Positions 38,201-42,365 of a stretch of DNA of 64,000 nucleotides are shown here, one piece after another. Each line of letters starts with the position of its first letter. Positions within the stretch are counted from its first letter, which is position 1. Below the pieces are notes generated by a model. The model ran no database searches. It was not told the DNA's origin and worked only from the letters and a program-made list of their open reading frames with translations. The DNA is from Mesocentrotus franciscanus (Eukaryota > Echinodermata > Echinoidea > Camarodonta > Strongylocentrotidae): assembly GCA_037976565.1 (NCBI GenBank), contig CP137679.1, forward strand, positions 7,175,973-7,239,972. The letters run 5' to 3'. The position numbers were made by a program, and so were the translations under genes.

Positions 38201-39930
38201 TCAGCCTACATGTACCCCGAGAGGAATATTGACAGATGTTGGGCAATACAATCAAACCTGCTTTCGTGACCACCTATCTATAAAGACCACACTTTTTTGT
38301 TTCCCTTAAAAAAAGTGTTTCCAATAGGGTGGATTCATAATTAACAGCGCACCCACCGGTAAGCCACGACAGGCCAATTTTTCAACTCGCAGGTTGACAT
38401 CTTTCAACCAGTGCAGCGCAGCAAAACGCTGTACGGGAAGAGGGTGTTAACAAATTACCCCCATGGTGATAGGTTTAAAGCAAGCCATACCGAACATCAC
38501 AAGTAGACTTACCGTGCCCATCCTCTTATACTCATCAAGCCGTTCTTTATTGGAAGCAACAAAGAGCCCTCCATTATTAATCCAGCCGGGATCCACGCCG
38601 GTTTCTTGCTCAAGAACATCTCCGACTAGGTGTCTCATGTAACTGAGAAGCTCAATATCTGTATCCGAAGGGCGGAGCCCCCATACCAGACCTGTCAATC
38701 GTACACAATAGAATAAAATTGTAGAGGTGTCGTGGTCCAGTGGATACTTCATTCGTCTGTGGATCACATGATTTGCAGTTTGAGTACTGCTGCAACACTT
38801 ATGTCCTGTGGCAACACTTTGATCTGTATTTGCAACTCTCCATCCAGGTAGTAAATGAGAACCTGGTAGGAACTTATTCCTATTATGCTTTGAGTGCCTT
38901 AGGGCAACTGGTCTAAAGCCAAAAGGAAATTGAAAGGAACATGGTAACGCTAATTTTGAGCTCTGGTACATGTATAGGAATCGTATGTCGAGAGAACATG
39001 GCTATAATTCATTCTGGATTGTTTATCCTGCAGTAGATTGATTGTTTGAACCAGTAAAATAAAAACAAACTCACAAAAACTTGCTGGAAATCATCTTCAA
39101 TAAAAAACACAACTCTCATAAATCACACATAGTGACCTGTGTTAAGCACACAGTGCTCATAGGTTTTACACGTGTAGTGCAGGTTACTGTTTTTAGAATT
39201 CACTTTCCAGGAAGGAGTCTCAATTATTTTCTACCTCTCATTTGTTTAATATTTCACTTACACAAAAAAGTCCACAGCAGCTTAGTATTGCTAGTATCTT
39301 GCTATTATCATCTAAAATCAAAGAAATCTGAAATTTATTTTGGAGTGCTTACCAGCTTATCAGCTTAAGGTCTTAACCCATAATTAATACTTCTCATTCC
39401 TATGTATTGTAAAAAATTATTCATGTACATATGTACACTGTACCATGTAAAAGAAGTTTCTGCAATAAATACAAAATACAAAGGTTTGTGAAATATCAAC
39501 TTCAAAATGCCTAATATTTATTCTTGCCGTGATGCATTTATTCTGGAGATGATCTCATTTTTAAAGCAGATGAATGTGGGGGGGCCTCCTTTGCCTTGTG
39601 CCCTCCTGGCTACGCTTATGGCCTCACCTGCGGTATGCCACGTTGTCCCAGCCGTAAGCTGATCCTTCTCAATCAGTACAGCATTGGTGATGCCAAGCTT
39701 AGCAAGATGATAGAGGGTGCTACAACCAATGGACCCTCCGCCAATAATCACCACGTCAGCTGATGGCGGGGCAGTGATAGGCTCTGTGGTGCTCGCCGTG
39801 GACAGGTTCGATCGTAAGGGACACCGCTCTGGGCGCTCTGACTGCAGTGCCTTGCTCCTGTGTATCTGATGGTCTGCAGTGTCAGATGTTGTTGCAGACG
39901 GGACGCATAATGATGCACGCTACGCCACAT
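11025..39930 (-). CDS. SARDH: Sarcosine dehydrogenase, mitochondrial, 15 coding exons with six 1-nt frame breaks
   Basis: This flavoenzyme oxidatively demethylates sarcosine to glycine in the mitochondrial matrix, passing the one-carbon unit to tetrahydrofolate and electrons to ETF. Joining the exons listed separately gives about 910 residues once six single-base gaps are allowed for; human SARDH has 918. Residues 1-40 are rich in Arg/His and lack acidic residues, as in a mitochondrial presequence. The Rossmann GGGSIG motif lies near 64-69, and GTTWHTAG carries the His (about 99) that binds FAD covalently in this family. The FAD-oxidoreductase domain runs to about 430, followed by the folate-binding GCV_T-type domain (about 550-800) and its C-terminal barrel. 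Conserved blocks include [39 protein letters not shown] and [18 protein letters not shown] and PDPR are the nearest paralogues, but the matched blocks are SARDH-type. All 14 introns are GT-AG. Confidence 0.95.
11444..12027. mobile_element. TTAA-target MITE (Kolobok/piggyBac type), copy 2, SARDH intron 14
   Basis: Flanked by TTAA on both sides (11440-11443 and 12028-12031). The ends AGAGCAATCCAACCC and (inverted) AGGGAAATCCAACC lead into about 150-bp inverted arms sharing TCAGAAAAA and AAAGTT blocks. Confidence 0.72.
12312..12542. mobile_element. hAT-like MITE in SARDH intron 14
   Basis: Ends CAGTGTTCCCATAG and (inverted) CAGGGTTCCCAATG, with internal inverted CCATGAC repeats. The 5'-CAGNG start is hAT-like. 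No 8-bp duplication is evident. Confidence 0.5.
12599..12767 (-). CDS. SARDH: SARDH coding exon 14
   Basis: Encodes about residues 767-822: [40 protein letters not shown] and [10 protein letters not shown]. Acceptor CCTATAG|GT, donor GATCC|GTAAGT. Two decayed relatives lie upstream in intron 13. Confidence 0.94.
12803..12903 (-). pseudogene. Vestigial copy of SARDH exon 14
   Basis: On the plus strand this stretch aligns with exon 14 over most of its upstream half, best where exon 14 reads GTGTCATCAGAACGGAGG and the copy reads GTGTCATCAGAATGGAGG, and again at GATGCCAA. Indels and substitutions have destroyed the frame. It lies about 40 bp upstream (transcript sense) of the live exon. Confidence 0.72.
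12940..13005 (-). pseudogene. Second, more decayed copy of SARDH exon 14
   Basis: The plus-strand text AGTGAAGCCTGGTCTATTTT followed by AAAAGGGTGT matches exon 14's GTGAAGCCTAGTCCACTTTC and AGAGGGGTGT. It is shorter and more diverged than the 12803 copy and retains no frame. Confidence 0.55.
13244..13498 (-). CDS. SARDH: SARDH coding exon 13 with two 1-nt gaps
   Basis: Encodes about residues 681-766: [33 protein letters not shown], then ELGWELHV, then [16 protein letters not shown] and [14 protein letters not shown]. The last three blocks need one added base near 13373 (a C run on the plus strand) and another near 13348. Acceptor CATCAG|T, donor AAAGG|GTGAGA. Confidence 0.88.
13708..14312. 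mobile_element. TIR element with internal repeats, SARDH intron 12
   Basis: Left AAAGCCTTGTGATAAACTGC and right (inverted) AAAGCCTTGTTCAGATATGC flank degenerate ~130-150-bp internal repeats marked by TGACCTTTGACC-like and GGTGATGCA blocks. No ORF. Confidence 0.5.
14616..14997 (-). repeat. 192-bp tandem duplication containing SINE body, abutting the exon 12 donor
   Basis: Two copies (14616-14807 and 14808-14997). Each holds the SINE domain seen on the minus strand as CACCCAGGTGTAATTGGGTA followed by CCTGGTAGG. Both copies end in AAATTTCTCA; the second runs straight into the exon 12 donor. Confidence 0.8.
14999..15260 (-). CDS. SARDH: SARDH coding exon 12
   Basis: Encodes about residues 594-680: [38 protein letters not shown] and LGVISIQG. 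Acceptor TTATTAG|GT, donor AAAAAG|GTGAG. A 192-bp tandem duplication abuts the donor on the intron side. Confidence 0.94.
15618..15892. mobile_element. MITE with two perfect TGACCTCTAGAGGTCA palindromes
   Basis: TIRs TGTAATACACCCTTTCACGG and (inverted) TGCAATACACCCTTTCACGG. Inside, two copies of the 16-bp palindrome TGACCTCTAGAGGTCA lie in mirrored arms about 120 bp apart. Located in SARDH intron 11. Confidence 0.72.
15953..16091 (-). CDS. SARDH: SARDH coding exon 11
   Basis: Encodes about residues 548-593: [20 protein letters not shown] and [18 protein letters not shown], the start of the folate-binding GCV_T-type region. Acceptor GTTGTAG|ATT, donor GTTG|GTATGT. Confidence 0.94.
16140..16245 (+). 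mobile_element. tRNA-derived SINE fragment
   Basis: The tRNA-like head has an A-box-like TGGTGCATTGGTGAAGG and a B box GGTTCAATCC. It is not a tRNA gene: there is no closed acceptor stem. Confidence 0.6.
16246..17411. mobile_element. MITE family B, copy 1, interrupted by a 1-kb insertion
   Basis: Ends CTGGGCCCCGTCTTACAAAG and (inverted) CCAGGACCCTGTCTTACAAA, with ATCAATCGCAA blocks. Matches the intact 165-bp copy at 30501-30665 once 16334-17336 is removed. Confidence 0.78.
16334..17333. mobile_element. 1000-bp Harbinger-like TIR element, TTA target duplication
   Basis: Starts and ends with GGCC; TIRs of about 38 bp share TTTGGTTGTCCTCGA. Flanked by TTA (16331-16333 and 17334-17336), the classic PIF/Harbinger target. 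No transposase frame is seen. Insertion into MITE family B is confirmed by the intact paralogue at 30501. Confidence 0.78.
17930..19050. other. Unassigned interior of the composite element
   Basis: Includes a (TAA)n tract at about 18173-18196 and a pyrimidine-rich stretch at 18720-18960. The 60-codon frame at 18385-18567 resembles nothing I know. Confidence 0.4.
19062..19660. repeat. Seven copies of a 20-bp motif in both orientations
   Basis: CATTCCAAAAGGAGCTAAAT occurs forward at 19062 (lacking the first base), 19201, 19233 and 19641 (last base changed), and reverse at 19413, 19441 and 19467. Confidence 0.85.
19328..19751. mobile_element. TTAA-target MITE, copy 3
   Basis: Ends AGGTGTCGCCCTGGACCAA and (inverted) AGGTGTCACCCTGGACCAA, flanked by TTAA (19324-19327, 19752-19755). 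It carries four of the seven 20-bp motif copies. Confidence 0.75.
19840..20060. repeat. Duplicated block, copy 1 left part
   Basis: Closely matches 22370-22530, including ACATTGCATTCAGCTACAT and CACATACAAAAGAAGCTTAC. It is separated from its right part (about 21760-22300) by inserted sequence. Confidence 0.7.
20700..21520 (+). mobile_element. 5'-truncated LINE, relative of 10290-10946
   Basis: The frame at 20774-21067 includes [17 protein letters not shown] and KSVRHSGP, the same RT tail family. It is broken before the WNNL block. Ends at AATAAAATCAAACAAAC. Confidence 0.65.
21792..22084. mobile_element. hAT MITE with 8-bp target duplication
   Basis: Ends CAGGGGCGGATCCAG and (inverted) CAGTGGCGGATCCAGGG. 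Flanked by CTACACGG and CTACACAG, a 7/8 match at the size expected for hAT. Confidence 0.78.
22370..22950. repeat. Duplicated block, copy 2
   Basis: Repeats 19840-20060 and then 21770-22300 without the hAT MITE; both continue into AAGTGCCC-rich low-complexity sequence. Confidence 0.7.
22950..23430. other. Pyrimidine-rich low-complexity DNA
   Basis: CT-rich on the plus strand; long apparent frames here are compositional. Confidence 0.7.
23570..23850. repeat. ~115-bp tandem duplication rich in TACACGAT
   Basis: CGATTCAGAGCGACAGTCTT occurs twice within matching surroundings, and TACACGA/TACACGG recurs many times. Confidence 0.75.
24717..25769. mobile_element. 1.05-kb TIR element with purine/pyrimidine inverted arms
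   Basis: Ends GTCTTGTCCAGACGGAGGCA and (inverted) GTCTTGTTCAGACGGAGGCA. Internally, an AAGGAGAAAA-type purine arm (24770-24905) is mirrored by a pyrimidine arm (25235-25560), and CCGGGAAAGG pairs with CCTTTCCCGG-like sequence. A hAT-like right end (AGAATCCGCCACTG) is at 25586-25599. Confidence 0.6.
25770..26560. other. Non-coding; short ~45-bp tandem repeat at 25975-26070
   Basis: Three degenerate units with TTGACAAAGAYAA. Nothing coding is recognised. Confidence 0.5.
27305..27418 (-). CDS. SARDH: SARDH coding exon 10
   Basis: Thirty-eight codons (about residues 510-547): [20 protein letters not shown], then [12 protein letters not shown]. Acceptor CTTTAG|ATC, donor GTG|GTATGT. The following intron is 11.2 kb. 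Confidence 0.92.
27430..28800. other. SARDH intron 9, mostly unannotated
   Basis: Apart from the dispersed repeat at 27700-27880 and a GA-rich stretch (28110-28260), nothing is recognised. Confidence 0.5.
27700..27880. repeat. Dispersed repeat, copy 2 (inverse of 8880-9120)
   Basis: Contains CACTTTTAGATTTGGTGCTT, the diverged reverse complement of the first copy, including the neighbouring blocks. Confidence 0.4.
28809..28892 (-). CDS. SARDH: SARDH coding exon 9
   Basis: Twenty-eight intact codons (about residues 482-509) including [20 protein letters not shown]. Acceptor CTTGCAG|GTA, donor GAG|GTAGGT. A decayed duplicate lies at about 29040-29110. Confidence 0.93.
29040..29112 (-). pseudogene. 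Vestigial copy of SARDH exon 9 with its acceptor
   Basis: The plus-strand text around AACTTCCTGGTTCACACATC and the adjacent ATCCAACATACCTGCAAGT closely match exon 9 plus its splice acceptor. The copy has lost a base and carries an in-frame stop, so it is non-functional. Flanking intron sequence is also duplicated (28930-29030 resembles 29520-29610). Confidence 0.75.
29888..30120 (+). mobile_element. tRNA-derived SINE
   Basis: A-box-like TTGGCTCAGTTGGTAACGC and B-box-like GGGTTAAATCC, followed by an unrelated body. Located in SARDH intron 8. Confidence 0.6.
30167..30306 (-). CDS. SARDH: SARDH coding exon 8 with two 1-nt gaps
   Basis: Encodes about residues 434-481: [17 protein letters not shown], then [14 protein letters not shown], then [10 protein letters not shown]. 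The three pieces lie in three successive frames, each shift equal to one missing base (near 30258 and 30218). Acceptor TTTCAG|G and donor CCAG|GTAGGT are intact. Confidence 0.88.
30501..30665. mobile_element. MITE family B, intact copy
   Basis: Ends CTGGGCCCTGTCTTATAAAG and (inverted) CTGGGGTCCTCCTTAATAC. It serves as the empty-site reference for the interrupted copy at 16246-17411. Confidence 0.72.
30834..30962 (-). mobile_element. tRNA-derived SINE
   Basis: The minus strand shows A box GGTCAGTGGTAGAGCAGTGG and B box CAGGTTCAAAACC, then GTGCCCTTTGGTAAGGCATT, a motif common in animal SINE bodies. SARDH intron 7. Confidence 0.65.
31177..31354 (-). CDS. SARDH: SARDH coding exon 7
   Basis: Encodes about residues 375-433: [18 protein letters not shown], a glycine-rich [16 protein letters not shown] loop of the FAD site, and [12 protein letters not shown]. 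Acceptor TTACCAG|AG, donor TCAG|GTAAGA. Confidence 0.95.
31430..31632 (-). mobile_element. tRNA-derived SINE with conserved central domain
   Basis: The minus strand has GTGGTGTAGTGGTTCACTCA, B-box-like GGGTTTGAATCCC and the domain CCAGGTGTTAAATGGGTACC followed by TGGTAAG. The same domain occurs at 14616-14997 and 38722-38895. SARDH intron 6. Confidence 0.68.
31668..31797 (-). CDS. SARDH: SARDH coding exon 6
   Basis: Encodes about residues 332-374: [14 protein letters not shown] and [12 protein letters not shown]. Acceptor TTTTTTCAG|ATG, donor CCAG|GTATGT, leaving one base of a Glu codon. Confidence 0.94.
32095..32102 (+). promoter_or_regulatory. TATA box (TATAAAAG) of candidate nested transcript
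   Basis: A perfect TATAAAAG lies 26 bp before the A of an initiator-like TCAGATT (A at 32121). It is on the strand opposite SARDH, inside intron 5. A spliced-looking unit follows directly. Confidence 0.5.
32121..33145 (+). ncRNA. Candidate three-exon transcript nested antisense in SARDH intron 5
   Basis: A TATA/initiator core promoter is followed by exon 1 (about 32121-32202, donor TTAG|GTAAGA), exon 2 (32646-32722, acceptor CCTTTAG|GTG, donor CCAGG|GTGAGT) and exon 3 (from 33087, acceptor TTTATTCAG|GT) with AATAAA at 33123-33128. Both introns (443 and 364 bp) have strong consensus sites and pyrimidine-rich acceptors. The mature RNA would be only about 215 nt. The ATG at 32149 opens 17 codons and stops at the first junction. 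Another frame stays open through all three exons (with [12 protein letters not shown] in exon 2, stop in exon 3) but has no ATG. It may be a non-coding RNA, an intronic-snoRNA host or a micropeptide gene. I do not recognise the product. Confidence 0.42.
33514..33791. mobile_element. MITE family A, copy 2
   Basis: Same terminal inverted repeats (GGGGTGTTTCACAAAG) and internal sequence as 2514-2791. Located in SARDH intron 5, with its internal part in the opposite orientation. Confidence 0.75.
34273..34590. repeat. 160-bp recent tandem duplication, SARDH intron 5
   Basis: Two nearly identical copies (34273-34432, 34433-34590) starting ATGAATTACATGAGCATATC and differing by a few bases. Confidence 0.9.
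35376..35581 (-). CDS. SARDH: SARDH coding exon 5
   Basis: Encodes about residues 263-331. It contains the most conserved SARDH block, [20 protein letters not shown], followed by [12 protein letters not shown]. Acceptor CCCCCAG|GT, donor AAG|GTAATT. Confidence 0.95.
35873..35914. repeat. 42-bp block shared with 39518-39559
   Basis: Contains TTGCCGTGATGCATTTATTC and GGAGATGATCTCATT in the same orientation in introns 4 and 1 of SARDH. Confidence 0.8.
36382..36505 (-). CDS. SARDH: SARDH coding exon 4
   Basis: Encodes about residues 222-262: [25 protein letters not shown] and IVINCTG, a conserved strand of the FAD domain. Acceptor TTCAG|GTC, donor ACAG|GTAGGA. Confidence 0.93.
36581..36872. mobile_element. 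MITE family A, diverged copy 3
   Basis: Ends GGGGGTTCCACAAAGATTC and GATCTTTGTAAAACACCTCC are inverted relatives of family A. The interior is unrelated or strongly diverged. Located in SARDH intron 3. Confidence 0.5.
37515..37694 (-). CDS. SARDH: SARDH coding exon 3
   Basis: Encodes about residues 162-221: [42 protein letters not shown]. Phase 0 at both ends (ATGTAG|GTT and AAG|GTACAT), 60 codons, frame intact. Confidence 0.93.
37950..38158. repeat. 106-bp recent tandem duplication, SARDH intron 2
   Basis: Two essentially identical copies starting TTTAAGTATCCTCTGGAGAA. Confidence 0.9.
38513..38691 (-). CDS. SARDH: SARDH coding exon 2
   Basis: Encodes about residues 102-161, including [27 protein letters not shown] and LDEYKRMGT. 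Acceptor TTGACAG|GT completes the split Gly codon; the donor is ACG|GTAAGT. Confidence 0.93.
38722..38895 (+). mobile_element. tRNA-derived SINE, SARDH intron 1
   Basis: A-box-like GTGTCGTGGTCCAGTGGAT, B-box-like GTTTGAGTACTGC, and the body domain CCAGGTAGTAAATGAGAACC followed by TGGTAGG. Confidence 0.68.
39628..39930 (-). CDS. SARDH: SARDH coding exon 1 (presequence, FAD-binding GxGxxG)
   Basis: Starts at ATG 39930-39928 ([14 protein letters not shown]), the first ATG of a presequence-like segment. It ends CAG|GTGAGG inside the HTAG motif. The frame through GVPYDRT and the frame encoding [13 protein letters not shown] differ by one missing base near 39805. A stop upstream in the second frame shows the two must be connected. 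Confidence 0.88.
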
Positions 39931-40193
39931 TGTCCTCAATTAGTTCTTGGCCTTGGGTTGAAATCAACACTGGAATTTACCAGGCAAATAATTCCTTGTA
40001 GAGTCTGGGATATCGATGGTATTTGAGGCTCACAGAAAGTGCTGGGTCAAGTCTCCTGGTCCAGATTTCTTTTCCTGGAAGGGAAAGTATTTCAGAGGTA
40101 TAAAAATTTGAAAAGAAAAAGAATTAAAGTGTGAAGAAAACAGAGCAAATTGTGGAAGCTGATCCCTAACTGATAAAAAAAGCGATTATATAT

Positions 40194-40435
40194 GTAAACG
40201 GCGCAGAGAGTGTTGCTAAATGCAGACTGTCTGGTTTTGAGCTAGTGCTAGCGTGTCCTTTGTCCTTGGGAAAGTAAATACAAATTCTTTGGATATGCTT
40301 TTGCAAACCAGTGTGTATTTTTAAAGCGTGTCAGAAGTAGAGTTATATTTCCAAGGACAAATGACACACTAGTGCATAGAGTCTAGCTAAAAATCAGCGA
40401 AGTCCGCATTTAGCAACACTCTCAGCGCCATTTAC
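40194..40435. mobile_element. MITE with ~80-bp TIRs upstream of SARDH
   Basis: Left GTAAACGGCGCAGAGAGTGT and right (inverted) GTAAATGGCGCTGAGAGTGT continue for about 80 bp of inverted homology through TTGCTAAATGC and GTGTCMTTTGTCCTTGG. It lies about 265 bp upstream of the SARDH ATG. Confidence 0.72.
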
Positions 40436-40597
40436 ACAACATTGAATCGCTACTTTTATAAGATTATTAAATGGCAATGCCATATCAGCATTTTTGGGAT
40501 ACCGAAATTTGACATGATTCTTTAGTCACCACTTGCCAAAGAAGGCAATCCAAACATGGTGAGCTCGAACAAATTTTGGGTTTATAGGACAAGTCTG

Positions 40598-41680
40598 ATT
40601 GATTGATTGATTTTTATTCGACAAGCTTCCAACATATACAATAATAACAGATCAGAAATAAGTCAGCTTGAACAGGATAACCCACGAAAGCTGGAGAGCT
40701 TATTTCCAGCGGGTCCCCTACAGACATGTACAAAATTAATAAGTGAAAATAGTAATATTTACAGACAGATAAGAACCATAAAAAGAAATTACTTATTAAA
40801 GATAATGATAATAACAACATTAAACTGATGATGGAAATGATAAAGAGTACAAGAAGAAAAAGAAGAAGGAGAAGAAGAAAAAGAGGAGGAGGAAGAAGAG
40901 GAAAATAATGATGAATTTGTAGAATTTCTATAACGTACAAAAACATAAGTATATACAAAATGAAAAAGTATGAACAGGCAGAAGAATACAAATTTCAATC
41001 ATATAACATGTCATTCACTTCTCTTCTCCGACTCTCAAGTATTAGGTATTCCTTTAATTTCCTCTTAAAATGAGCATAGTTTTCTATTTCCTTTACACCA
41101 TTGGGAAGGGAATTCCAATGTTTTATGGCATTGTAATAAAACGAATTTCCAATACTGCCTACTCTTTCTGGTAAGTTAAAGTTGAATCGGCTATTTCTTG
41201 TATTATAATCATGAACGTCAGTAACAAGATCGAAGTTGGATCGAATATAATGATTCGACCTAGTATGATAAATTTTATGCACGTGATGCAATACGAGTTG
41301 TTTTGATCTTTGGTCGACTTCAAGAAAACCAGCTTTAGAAAGTTCGCAGTAGCCAACATGAGTTCTTGGACCAGAACAGTTGATAAATCTCACCATTTTG
41401 TTCTGTATAATCTTCAACTTCTTTTGATCTGATTTGTTTATGTTACTATACCATGCAGGGTTAGCATAGTCAAATAAACATTGAATAAGAGCAAAACAGA
41501 GTGTACGCCTTGCTTTTAAATCCATACAACTTTGATATCTGTACAAAAATTTCAGACGAGAATTTGCTTTTTTTACAACTGATTCTACTAAAGATGAAAA
41601 TGAAATTGCGCTAGCTAACTCAATGCCTAAATACTTCACAGACTCTTTCCTCTTGATTACTTGAAATTAAAAAAATTTAC
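40598..41680 (-). mobile_element. 5'-truncated LINE, 214-codon RT C-terminal frame and (CAAT)n tail
   Basis: The open frame 40995-41639 (minus) includes KYLGIELASAISF, YRYQSCMDLKARRTLCFAL, LKIIQNKMVRFI and IKHWNSLPNGVKEI, the thumb and C-terminal tail of a non-LTR reverse transcriptase. The frame is intact. The 3' end on the minus strand is a CAATCAATCAAT tail at 40598-40612. It is a different family from the LINEs at 42.3 kb and 10.3 kb. Confidence 0.78.
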
Positions 41681-41689
41681 CTCACATTG

Positions 41690-42365
41690 TAATAGGAACA
41701 TTATATTTGCATTGGTTATTTAACACATTTTTGTTCTATTCTTAATTCTGAAAAGAAACCCAAAATTTACCGCATAAAATCAAAATTGTTCATGTGACCT
41801 CGATCATGATGTAATAACCTCACTTTGCCTGCCTTTTTTTCAACTAAAAGGTGCAGATGGTGATATGATAGGCTCGCATACGATTTACTTTACTTTACAC
41901 GTATATGCACGCTCCCGTTCCCGACCATTATTTTCAGGTCTGTAACTTATATTTTCACTTGTAAATGGATACAAATGGATTCTTCTAAACGCAGATTTAA
42001 GCCTCTATATTCAGATCCATATTTCTTCTGCTTGTTAAATTTGTAAGAAAAAAAGCCATAACAATAAATATTGGTCAAAGCATCAGGGTTGTGCGCGCCT
42101 GGTGGATGCCCGCCCACAGAGCTCTGCACTTTACTGTATATTTTTCTTGTTTAATCTGTTATTCAGTTACTCTATCTATATCATCTGATTCTGTATGTCT
42201 TCAGGAGGCTACTAGACTATTTTGGCCATATTTCATGTGATATTTGTCATACATTTAACATCTACTGGTTTTGCATTCACCACTGCCTTACTTGTGTTGT
42301 AAGTAGCCATATTCACTTGCCTGTCATACCTTTACTCCACATGTTAGTGCACAGTCTGCACGGTT
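41690..42365. other. Unannotated; may include LINE 5' UTR
   Basis: No frame or repeat recognised. The 3' portion probably belongs to the LINE whose ORF opens at 42366. Confidence 0.35.

Noticed and set aside
11025..39930. Calling SARDH a pseudogene
   Set aside because: Only one-base deletions occur; splice sites, phases and conserved residues are intact across about 910 codons, so sequence error is more likely.
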